A DNA stretch of 64,000 bases from JADFMN01 sp964529975 (GTDB lineage Bacteria; Armatimonadota; Fimbriimonadia; Fimbriimonadales; Fimbriimonadaceae): positions 1 to 64,000 of the forward strand of contig CAZGXW010000003.1 of NCBI GenBank assembly GCA_964529975.1, written 5' to 3'. The translations under genes were made by a program, and so were the position numbers. Numbering within the stretch: position 1 is the first letter of the stretch; each line of letters begins with the position of its first letter. Under the pieces are notes generated by a model. It ran no database searches. It saw nothing but the letters and a program-made list of their open reading frames with translations, and was not told the origin of the DNA. Shown here piece after piece: positions 34,234 through 42,741 of the stretch.

Positions 34234-35976
34234 ATGGGATTGAAAGGGAACAAGGCGCTCTGGCTTGGCTTGGGCGTCTTTCTCTTTGCGCTCGTGGTCC
34301 GGTTGGTCGGGATCGGTTGGGGCCTTCCCAACGAGACGCACAATCAGTCCTTCCATCCAGACGAGCCGGTCATCCTCGGATACGCGCAGCAGATTGAGCC
34401 GTCGAAGTTCGACTTTGCGCCGGGGTTCTACAACTACGGCACGTTGTATCTGACCTTGGTCCGCATGACAACCGACGTGGTCTCGGCTTATAGTCCTGTC
34501 CCAGAAGGGAACAAGCCACAGGCAGGGAATGCGCTCGTCTCGAACGTCTTAGTGGCTGGGCGCGTTCTAAGCGCGCTTGCAGGGGCGGCGACAGCCTGGG
34601 TCGTGCTGTTGATGTTGCTCCCCAGGGTGGGGAGCATGGGTGCAATCGTAGGCGGCTTTGCGATGGCTATCGCGCCCGGTCACGTCGTGCACTCTCGTTT
34701 CCAGACGGTGGACGTGATCGCGACGTTTTTCTTGGCGCTCGCGCTGCACTACGCGCTGAAACTCGCCCCGCCGAACGAGATCGAGGGCAAGTCGGCTTTG
34801 CGGTTCGCCGTTCTTAGTGGGCTGTTTGCAGGACTCAGCGCTGGCACCAAGTACACGGGGATCTTGGCACTTATCGCGCTTGCCGTCGTGGTGGTGTTTG
34901 AGAGGAAGTCCCTAGGGTGGAAGCCGCTTGTGGTCGGGGTACTGTCTGCCCTCGTTGCGTTCTTCGTGACGACCCCGGGCGCGCTCGTCGAATCGAGCGC
35001 GTTCCTGCGTGACTTCAAGTACGAGATGACGCACACACAGACGGGTCACGGGCTTGTGTTCGCAGGAACGCCAAGTGGATTCGTCTATCACCTGTGGAAC
35101 CTTTCGATGGCGCTCGGTGCCGTCGTTGCGACGTTTGGATTAGTCGGCCTGGCGCGCGCGACTTGGCGAAGGCACGTCTGGGCGATCGCCTTGTTTGCGT
35201 TCGGCCTGGCCTACTACCTCTTGATCGGAAGGGCGGAGGTCAAGTTCATGCGTTACGTTTTCCCGCTTCTTCCCGTACTGGCGGTAGGCTTCGGATGGAT
35301 CATCGCACGGGCCAAGGAAAGCCCGAAGCCTTTCTTGCAGTTTGGAGTCGTCCTAGTCGCCGTGCTCGGGATCGCGTCTTCGTTGGCTGCTGTCGGCCAA
35401 TTCACTGTATGGATGGTCACGGACGATCCGCGCGAGGCGGCCGCCCTGGAGATGAGGCAAGACGCAACGGTTGGACTTGTCAGTGACCCATGGTTCTACA
35501 CTCCTCCGCTTTACCCTGGAACGACGGCCGGGCCGTATGTGGAGCAAAGGGCTGGGGCGTTCGAAGTCAGGAAGCAATGGATGGATGCAGCGACGAACCC
35601 GCACGTCGTCCGCTATCTGCCATCCCCTCCCGAACAAAGGATCGACTTCGACAAGCGGCTCTTGACGGAACTTCGGCCCGATTACGTGGTCTTCTCGAGT
35701 TTTGAGATCGGTGACCTGAACCGCATGAACAAACTCCCCAGCCCGCCGAAAGAGTACGAGACCCAGCTCGGACGGGCCGAGGAGTTCATGGACACCCTTC
35801 AGACGGGGTATGAAATCTGGAAAGTTCATGGGTCGGACGGCGGGGCCTTGCCGCACGACCTCATGTACATCCGTCCCGAGATACAGGTTTGGAAGCGAAA
35901 GAACGATTCAGCGAGCCCATCGACTGGTTCCTCGACCACCTCAGGGCCGAGCGGGGAGCCAGCGCCCACACCTTAG
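34234..35976 (+). CDS. GT-C family (GT39/ArnT-like) membrane glycosyltransferase
   Basis: Polytopic inner-membrane protein of 580 residues with about ten hydrophobic segments. The first extracytoplasmic loop has the acidic pair FHPDE, as in dolichyl-phosphate-mannose and ArnT-type transferases that use lipid-linked sugars. The soluble C-terminal part (about 400-560) faces the periplasm. The last 30 residues (SGPSGEPAPTP) are low complexity and overlap the start of the Xer gene by 88 bases out of frame. The acceptor is unknown. Confidence 0.82.
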   Translation: MGLKGNKALWLGLGVFLFALVVRLVGIGWGLPNETHNQSFHPDEPVILGYAQQIEPSKFDFAPGFYNYGTLYLTLVRMTTDVVSAYSPVPEGNKPQAGNALVSNVLVAGRVLSALAGAATAWVVLLMLLPRVGSMGAIVGGFAMAIAPGHVVHSRFQTVDVIATFFLALALHYALKLAPPNEIEGKSALRFAVLSGLFAGLSAGTKYTGILALIALAVVVVFERKSLGWKPLVVGVLSALVAFFVTTPGALVESSAFLRDFKYEMTHTQTGHGLVFAGTPSGFVYHLWNLSMALGAVVATFGLVGLARATWRRHVWAIALFAFGLAYYLLIGRAEVKFMRYVFPLLPVLAVGFGWIIARAKESPKPFLQFGVVLVAVLGIASSLAAVGQFTVWMVTDDPREAAALEMRQDATVGLVSDPWFYTPPLYPGTTAGPYVEQRAGAFEVRKQWMDAATNPHVVRYLPSPPEQRIDFDKRLLTELRPDYVVFSSFEIGDLNRMNKLPSPPKEYETQLGRAEEFMDTLQTGYEIWKVHGSDGGALPHDLMYIRPEIQVWKRKNDSASPSTGSSTTSGPSGEPAPTP

Positions 35977-36785
35977 CCGCTTATCGCAACGACCTTTCCC
36001 AGGCTGCAACTTACTTCGCGGGAATTGGCCTGCGCGATTGGCGGTCATTGTCCAGCGAGTCGATCATGCGCTACCAGTCTTCGCTCGGTCGGCTGAAGCC
36101 GACGACGATGATGAGGAGGACGAGCAGCCTCAGGTCGTTGATCAAGTTTCTCAAGAAGAACGGTGAGGGACCGCCGGTCGAACTTCCGAGCGCTCGCGGA
36201 GTCCGGCGACCGAAGCGGCTACCCAAGGCGCTGACGCTAGAAGAACTCGGTTCGCTTCTGAACGCCCCGGACCTCACCAAGCCGGAAGGCGTGCGCGACC
36301 GCGCCCTAATGGAACTTGTCTACGGCGCCGGCCTGCGCATCAGCGAGGCGGTCGAACTCCGCGTCGAGGAGCTCGACCTCGACACGGCTGCGTTCCGCGT
36401 GACAGGGAAGCGAGGAAAGGTCCGGTGGCTCCCCTTGCCCCGGTTCACGACGCCTTGGGTGGAGAAGTACCTCAAGGAGGCACGCCCTAAACTCGCCAAG
36501 CGGGCGATTGCGCAGGTGTTCGTCGGGTCGCGGGGACAGGCGCTTTCGCGCCAGAGCGCATATCTCTTGCTGGAAAAGCACGCTAAGTCAGCAGGGCTCC
36601 GTCGCAAAGTGAGCCCGCACGTCCTTCGTCACACCTATGCGGTCCATCTTCTGCAGGGAGGCGCGGACCTACGTGCTGTCCAAGAACTGCTCGGTCACGC
36701 CTCGATCAGCACCACCCAGGTCTACACACAACTCGACATGGCGGAAGTCCAGCGCAAGTACAAGAAGGCGCACCCGCGGCGTTAG
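35889..36785 (+). CDS. Tyrosine recombinase XerC/XerD
   Basis: Site-specific recombinase of 298 residues that resolves chromosome dimers. The N-terminal SAM-like domain begins at PIDWFLDHLRAERGASAHTL. All catalytic residues are present: Arg150 (GAGLRISE), Lys174, His244 and Arg247 (HVLRHTY), His270 (LLGHASI) and Tyr279. The TTG start lies inside the glycosyltransferase gene, and the conserved N-terminal helix is encoded within the overlap, so the overlap is real. XerC and XerD cannot be told apart by eye. parAB lie 8 kb away. Confidence 0.9.
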   Translation: MEAKERFSEPIDWFLDHLRAERGASAHTLAAYRNDLSQAATYFAGIGLRDWRSLSSESIMRYQSSLGRLKPTTMMRRTSSLRSLIKFLKKNGEGPPVELPSARGVRRPKRLPKALTLEELGSLLNAPDLTKPEGVRDRALMELVYGAGLRISEAVELRVEELDLDTAAFRVTGKRGKVRWLPLPRFTTPWVEKYLKEARPKLAKRAIAQVFVGSRGQALSRQSAYLLLEKHAKSAGLRRKVSPHVLRHTYAVHLLQGGADLRAVQELLGHASISTTQVYTQLDMAEVQRKYKKAHPRR

Positions 36786-37273
36786 TCGTGGGTCTCGACG
36801 ACGACGTATCCCAGCGTGGTGTCCCCGAGCATGATCGGAGCGTACAGCCGCAATCCAGGCGCAGCAGATTCCAATTTGACTTTGCCCTTGGGGAGTTCGT
36901 CTTCTTCAAACTTCGAGCTCGCCAAGTCTGTGGCCGACGTTGCGAGCACGTCTCCGTCAGGGTCTGAGATCGACACGACCTTGTAGCCCCCGGCGCGCAT
37001 GATGTCCACCGTGAGTGGGCGAAGACGCTCGCGTCCAGCGTCGGTCCTCATGGATCTCGCCTCGAGCATCGGGTACTTCAGGCTAGCGGCCAGCGCGGCG
37101 ATTCCGTCCGAGAGCGCCTCGTTCCTTGCTTTCGATGTGCGAACGCTACCTGCCCAGGCCGTGATGGTCAACAGAATGATCCCGATCGCTGTGCCCACGA
37201 TGAGGTTCCTCACTTGCGGGGACATAAGCGACGTTCGCTCCTCGACTGCTTGCTCCTGTTCGACGTCGGACAT
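36782..37273 (-). CDS. Single-pass membrane protein with an extracytoplasmic sensor-like domain
   Basis: Protein of 163 residues. A short cytoplasmic N-terminus is followed by one TM helix (about 25-43, NLIVGTAIGIILLTITAW). The soluble domain resembles the Cache/sCache fold seen in sensor kinases and chemoreceptors (VSISDPDGDVLATSATDL and LRLYAPIMLGDTTLGYVVVETH). No kinase, HAMP or methyl-accepting output follows. Overlaps the convergent Xer gene by 4 bases; a TAGAAT lies 6 bases before the ATG. Confidence 0.68.
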   Translation of the reverse strand: MSDVEQEQAVEERTSLMSPQVRNLIVGTAIGIILLTITAWAGSVRTSKARNEALSDGIAALAASLKYPMLEARSMRTDAGRERLRPLTVDIMRAGGYKVVSISDPDGDVLATSATDLASSKFEEDELPKGKVKLESAAPGLRLYAPIMLGDTTLGYVVVETHD

Positions 37274-37279
37274 GGCTAG

Positions 37280-37285
37280 ATTCTA
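37280..37285 (-). promoter_or_regulatory. -10-like TAGAAT before the sensor-like gene
   Basis: TAGAAT on the minus strand ends 6 bases before the ATG at 37273; it overlaps the tsaD stop codon. Confidence 0.5.
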
Positions 37286-38275
37286 CGCGGTCCCTGGGAG
37301 CGGGCTGTTCGGGAAGACGTCGAGCGACGCGCCGTCACGCTCGCCACTTGCAAGCCGGAACGAGCCCGCCATCGCAATCATTGCGGCGTTGTCCGTGCAG
37401 AACTCTGGCTTGGGAACGTGAAACGAGACGCCCGCGCGCTCGCACTCACTGTGGAGACGTTCTCGCAGGCTCAGGTTGGCGGCAACTCCGCCGACGAGCG
37501 CGAACGACTTGAATCCGAACTGGTCGATCGCTCGAGCAGACTTCTCAGCGAGAACGTCCACGATTGCCGCTTGCAGCGAGGCCGCCGCATCGTTCACCTC
37601 GACCTGCTCTGCCTCGACCATCCTGAGCACGGCCGTCTTGAGCCCGCTGAACGAAAAGTTGAACGGGTCGGACTTCAGGCTCCTCGGAAGTTTGTAACGG
37701 TGTGGGTCACCACCGATCGCGGCGTTTTGCACGGCATACCCACCTGGGTAACCCAGGCCAAGAAGGCGTGCCCCCTTGTCGAACGCCTCGCCTGCGGCGT
37801 CGTCGATGGTCTGTCCGACCAGTTCGTAATCCCCGACTCCGCGAACGATGACGAGTTCCGTGTGACCACCCGAGACGACGAGGCAGAGATACGGCAGGCT
37901 CGGTCCAACACCCTCCAGGAACACACTGAGTACGTGGCCCTCGATGTGATGGACACCGACGAAAGGAACGCCCCAGGACATAGAGAGGGCCTTTGCGGCT
38001 GTCGTGCCGACACTGAGCGCCCCAACCAAGCCGGGCCGGTTGGTCACAGCAATGCCATCTGGTCGCGCTGACCCTATCGCCTCGCTGACGACGGGCACGA
38101 TGGCTTCGACGTGCGCGCGCGCCGCAGCCTCCGGGACGACTCCGCCCCACTTCCGGTGCAGGTCGGCCTGGGACGACACGACGTTCGTCAAGACGGTGTG
38201 CCCGTCGAGTAGGGAAGCGCTCGTCTCGTCACAACTCGTCTCAATACCGAGCACGAGTCCCTTGAACGGTGTCAC
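37283..38275 (-). CDS. tsaD: tRNA N6-threonylcarbamoyladenosine transferase TsaD
   Basis: Makes t6A37 on ANN-decoding tRNAs together with TsaB, TsaC and TsaE. It has 330 residues from the GTG at 38275. Family segments are GIETSCDETSASLLDG, the metal site HHIEGHVLS, VSGGHTELV and FALVGGVAANLSLRERL. The frame is open upstream for 93 codons, but the GTG overlaps the rimI stop (GTGA) and starts exactly where the family starts. TsaB, the usual neighbour, is not seen. Confidence 0.95.
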   Translation of the reverse strand: MTPFKGLVLGIETSCDETSASLLDGHTVLTNVVSSQADLHRKWGGVVPEAAARAHVEAIVPVVSEAIGSARPDGIAVTNRPGLVGALSVGTTAAKALSMSWGVPFVGVHHIEGHVLSVFLEGVGPSLPYLCLVVSGGHTELVIVRGVGDYELVGQTIDDAAGEAFDKGARLLGLGYPGGYAVQNAAIGGDPHRYKLPRSLKSDPFNFSFSGLKTAVLRMVEAEQVEVNDAAASLQAAIVDVLAEKSARAIDQFGFKSFALVGGVAANLSLRERLHSECERAGVSFHVPKPEFCTDNAAMIAMAGSFRLASGERDGASLDVFPNSPLPGTA

Positions 38276-38733
38276 GGCCTCCAACCTGTGAGGTCGTTGA
38301 GCCACATGATAACAGCGTCTTCTCGGTTGTTGGGATAGTACGCCTTGCGCACGCCAGCCGACACGAAGCCGAGGTCTTCGTACATCTTTATCGCCGCCTC
38401 GTTGCCGGCCCTGACCTCGAGGGTCGCGCAGACTGCTCCGCGGTCTCGACAGCGGGATAGCAGGTCGACCATCAACTTCCGACCGATGCCTTGTCGGCGC
38501 ATTGTGGGGCTCACCGCGACCGTCGTGATGTGGCACTCGTCCGCGACGATCCACGCTCCTGCATAGCCGACGACCTCGCCGCCTGCCTTTGCGACCAAGA
38601 ACTCGGACGGCGGGTGACCGATCTCTTGCTCAAACGAGGCGCGCACCCAAGGTGACCCGTTCGACTCCGCCTCGATCACCATGATCGGGTCCACGTGTTC
38701 GTGTGCCAGCGGGACGATCGTCGCGCCCTTCAA
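38272..38733 (-). CDS. rimI: Ribosomal-protein-alanine N-acetyltransferase (RimI-like GNAT)
   Basis: GNAT acetyltransferase of 153 residues. The acetyl-CoA motif is VAVSPTMRRQGIGRKLM and the C-terminal part reads LEVRAGNEAAIKMYEDLGF, as in RimI. RimI acetylates the N-terminus of protein S18. A TTG start lies two bases after the livF stop, and the end couples to tsaD, a common pairing. Confidence 0.87.
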   Translation of the reverse strand: MKGATIVPLAHEHVDPIMVIEAESNGSPWVRASFEQEIGHPPSEFLVAKAGGEVVGYAGAWIVADECHITTVAVSPTMRRQGIGRKLMVDLLSRCRDRGAVCATLEVRAGNEAAIKMYEDLGFVSAGVRKAYYPNNREDAVIMWLNDLTGWRP

Positions 38734-38735
38734 GC

Positions 38736-39437
38736 CTAGCCTCCGAGGTACGCCTCTTTGACCTTCGGGTCCGTCAAAAGCGCCTTTCCTGTGTCAGAGA
38801 GCACGACCTTGCCGGTTTCAAGGACATAGGCCCGGTCTGCGACCTCGAGTGCGCGGTGGGCGTTTTGCTCGACAAGAAGGATCGTCGTGCCCTCGGCGTG
38901 CAGTTTCTGGATGATCGAGAAGATCTCTGCCACCAAGTTGGGCGCGAGCCCCATGCTCGGCTCGTCGAGGAGCAGGAGTTTCGGGCGGCACATTAGCGCA
39001 CGGCAGATTGCCAGCATCTGCTGTTCGCCTCCAGAGAGCGTTCCGGCGCTCTGCCTGAGCCTTTCCTTCACCCTGGGGAAACTTGCCATCGCCTTTTCCA
39101 TGTCGGCGTGGATTTCACCGTCCTTACGCGTGTGGGCGCCGAGTTGCAGGTTCTCATAGACCTGCATATTCGTGAAGATCCTCCTGCCCTCAGGCGACTG
39201 CGAAACGCCCATCTGGACGATCTTGTCCGGGCTGACGCACGTCAAATCGGTGCCATGCAGGGTGATCGAGCCGTTGCGAGGGCGGAGCAGCCCGCTGATT
39301 GTCCGCAGAAGCGTGCTCTTGCCAGCCCCGTTTGATCCGATGATCGCTACGACCTCGCCTTGGTTGACCTCAAGGCTCACGTCGCACAGGGCTTGGATAG
39401 CCCCGTAATAGACGTTGATCCGGTCGATGGTCAGCAT
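38736..39437 (-). CDS. livF: Branched-chain amino acid ABC transporter ATP-binding protein (LivF-like)
   Basis: ATPase of 233 residues, the LivF size. Walker A is GSNGAGKST, signature LSGGEQQML and Walker B LLLDEPSMGLAP. The ending EQNAHRALEVADRAYVLETGK is typical of LivF. The other Liv components are not adjacent; instead rimI and tsaD follow directly. The ATG at 39437 is chosen because the fold begins there and a TACAAT lies 8 bases upstream; the frame stays open further upstream through repeat DNA. Confidence 0.92.
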   Translation of the reverse strand: MLTIDRINVYYGAIQALCDVSLEVNQGEVVAIIGSNGAGKSTLLRTISGLLRPRNGSITLHGTDLTCVSPDKIVQMGVSQSPEGRRIFTNMQVYENLQLGAHTRKDGEIHADMEKAMASFPRVKERLRQSAGTLSGGEQQMLAICRALMCRPKLLLLDEPSMGLAPNLVAEIFSIIQKLHAEGTTILLVEQNAHRALEVADRAYVLETGKVVLSDTGKALLTDPKVKEAYLGG

Positions 39438-39445
39438 GAGGCACC

Positions 39446-39451
39446 ATTGTA
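39446..39451 (-). promoter_or_regulatory. -10-like TACAAT before livF
   Basis: TACAAT on the minus strand ends 8 bases before the ATG at 39437. Confidence 0.5.
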
Positions 39452-39491
39452 GCCGATCATCCGGCGGGCTCCAGAGGGCCCACCCCGCAAC

Positions 39492-39587
39492 CTGAGTTGA
39501 ACCTGCCATGTAGGAATGGAAGGCTCGTCCCGCGCCCTTGCGAGGGCGCTGGGTAGAACCGGGCAACGCGCTGTGGGAGGCGCGCCC
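39492..39587. repeat. Two imperfect 39-base repeat units, 57 bases apart
   Basis: Units at 39492-39530 and 39549-39587 match at about 25 of 39 positions by hand alignment. On the minus strand they read as GRAFHSYMAGSTQ and GRASHSALPGSTQ. The sequence AACCTGCCATG also occurs twice (39500-39510, 39599-39609); the second copy contains the ATG of the MacA-like gene. Confidence 0.65.
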
Positions 39588-39606
39588 GGCCCTTGAGAAA
39601 CCTGCC

Positions 39607-41276
39607 ATGAAGAAGATCGGGATTGGAATCCTCGCCGTTGTCGTGCTTATCGTGATCGCGCTGGTGGCTTCGCGCGGACGTGGCGACAATGCGAACGCCG
39701 CTGTCTTGACCGAGACCGTCAAGATCGGCGACTTGCTCTCGCAAGTCGTCGAGACCGGATCGCTCGATGCGGTCAAGACCGTCGAGGTCAAGAGCAAGGT
39801 CTCTGGCCGCGTCGCAGAACTGCACGTCGACGAGGGAGACGTCGTCAAGGCCGGGGAACTCATCGCGGTCATCGATCCCGAGGAGACCCAGTTGCGCGTC
39901 TCACAAGAGCGGGCACGCCTCAAGGCCGCGCAGGCCCAGTTAGACCAGATCGATGTACAGATCCGACAGAGGAAGGTCACCTCGAAGACCAACTTGGAGC
40001 GGGCCACCTCGACGGTCGAACAACTGAAACTCGAACTGGACGCCCAGCCCACGATTACGCGGACCGAGGTCAACACGGCCGAGGCCGCCTACAACAACGC
40101 GGTCAACGCCCGCGACCTACTGACGAAGATCACCCAGCCGAACCAGCGGCTTTCGCTCCAGAACCAACTCACCGAGGCGAAGTCGAACTTGCAGAACGCG
40201 ATCGCGGAAGAAGAGCGCTCGAAGCGCCTGCTCGAAAAAGGCTACATCTCTCAGAGGGCATACGAGTCGGCCCGCAACCAACTCGACCTCGCCAAGGCAA
40301 GGCTCAGCACCGTCCAAGGCCAGGTTGACCGGCTCGACAGCGAGCAGTCGATCGAGCGGGGCCAGGCCGAAGAGAACGTGCGCAACGCGAAGGCCGGGCT
40401 CGACCGCGCCCTCGCAACGACCTTCCGTGATGTGACAAAGCGCGAGGAGTACAAGCAAGCCTTGGCCAGCAAACTGGATGCCGAGGCCGCGTTGCTCGAC
40501 GTACAGTCGCTAGAGGCAGGGCGAGTCCAGCAGATCGCCAACATCTCGCAGATCGAGGACTCGCTCAACGACTCGTTGCGCCTCCTTCGCGAAACGGAGA
40601 TCCGTTCGCCGATTGACGGAATCGTGACGAAGAGGCTGGTCCAGGAGGGCGAACTCGTCGCTAGCCTTAGCAGTTTCTCCTCAGGCACGCCGATCGTTCG
40701 CGTGGAAGACCGCTCGAAAATGATCGTCAAACTCGAGATCAACGAGATCGACGTCGCAAAACTCAGGGTCACCATGCAGACGAAAGTCCAGGTCGACGCC
40801 TTCCCTGAGAAGACCTTCTCAGGCACTGTGACCAAGATTTCGCCAACGGACGTCAGCGCCTCCGCGCCTGCGGCCGGCTCGACCAGCGCGGTCGTCAAGT
40901 ACGAGGTCGAGGTCGAGATGAACGAGGCCTCTGACGAACTGAAGTCGGGCATGTCGGCCAAGTGCACGATGACCGTGCTCGACAAGAAGAACGTTCTCGT
41001 GCTGCCCCGCCAGTTTGTGGGTCGAGACGCTGACGGCTCCTATTTCGTGATGGTCGCGCCGAAGGACAAGAAGGACAAGAAGGCGAAGTCCACAAAGACC
41101 AAGGTGACGGTCGGCGACGCGTCCGCGAGGTCTTTTGAGATCATCAGCGGGGTCAAGGAAGGCACAGTGGTCGAAAAGCCTGATTACACCGGTCCGAGCC
41201 GCAAGGGCATGATGGAGTTCTCCAGCGGAGACGAGTCCGGCGGGGCCGAAGAGGAAGAGAGCCAGAACGTAGAGAA

Positions 41277-41280
<4 letters not shown>
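39607..41280 (+). CDS. Periplasmic adaptor (MacA/HlyD-like) of an efflux system
   Basis: Membrane fusion protein of 557 residues. One N-terminal TM anchor (MKKIGIGILAVVVLIVIALV) is followed by a lipoyl half (KSKVSGRVAELHVDEGDVVKAGELIAVID). A very long coiled coil runs over about 100-325. The second lipoyl half (IRSPIDGIVTKRLVQEGELV) and beta-barrel segments follow. It ends in a Glu/Ser-rich tail. The hairpin is longer than in MacA. It is translationally coupled (ATGA) to the permease at 41277. Confidence 0.88.
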
Positions 41281-42509
<1,229 letters not shown>

Positions 42510-42511
42510 CC

Positions 42512-42542
42512 AAAAAAGAAGGCCCCTCCTGGGTGGAGGGGC
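42512..42542 (-). terminator. Terminator of the tRNA-Met gene (minus strand)
   Basis: Stem 42522-42529 with 42535-42542 (8 bp, 5-base loop), followed on the minus strand by TTCTTTTTT. It may also stop plus-strand transcription from the efflux operon. Confidence 0.87.
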
Positions 42543-42579
42543 AATCTATGTATGGCATGTGTGATGAGTATTGGGTCTA

Positions 42580-42656
42580 TGGTAGCGGAGGTCAGACTCG
42601 AACTGACGACCTAACGGGTATGAACCGTTTGCTCTAACCAACTGAGCTACTCCGCC
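42580..42656 (-). tRNA. tRNA-Met (anticodon CAT)
   Basis: 77-base cloverleaf with CCA encoded. D-arm TAGCTCAGTTGGTTAGAG, anticodon loop TTCATAC between AACGG and CCGTT, and T-loop GTTCGAG. The acceptor stem pairs over seven positions with G1-T72 as a wobble; this differs from the unpaired 1-72 of initiator tRNA. Elongator Met is most likely. A tRNA-Ile with lysidine at C34 cannot be fully ruled out from the anticodon alone. Confidence 0.93.
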
Positions 42657-42665
42657 GCTCCCTCT

Positions 42666-42694
42666 ATTGTGGCCCAGAATCGACCCAGGCGCAA
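42666..42694 (-). promoter_or_regulatory. Promoter-like pair for the tRNA gene
   Basis: Minus-strand TTGCGC (42689-42694), a 17-base spacer and CACAAT (42666-42671); the predicted start lies a few bases before the tRNA. Confidence 0.42.
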
Positions 42695-42727
42695 CCTGTC
42701 CTAGAACTCGTACGGGCCTTCAAAACG

Positions 42728-42733
42728 TACAAT
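42728..42733 (+). promoter_or_regulatory. -10-like TACAAT before the M1-like peptidase
   Basis: TACAAT ends 8 bases before the ATG at 42742; this supports that start over an in-frame start 25 codons upstream. Confidence 0.5.
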
Positions 42734-42741
42734 ACGGCGTG

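Noticed and set aside
37405..37425. A parS-like half site (ACGTGAAAC)
   Set aside because: Only one arm of the palindrome matches and it lies within tsaD; not convincing as a ParB site.
42580..42656. Initiator tRNA-fMet as an identity for the tRNA
   Set aside because: Positions 1 and 72 pair as G-T, whereas the initiator has an unpaired 1-72, and the anticodon stem ends in CGG/CCG rather than three G-C pairs GGG/CCC.
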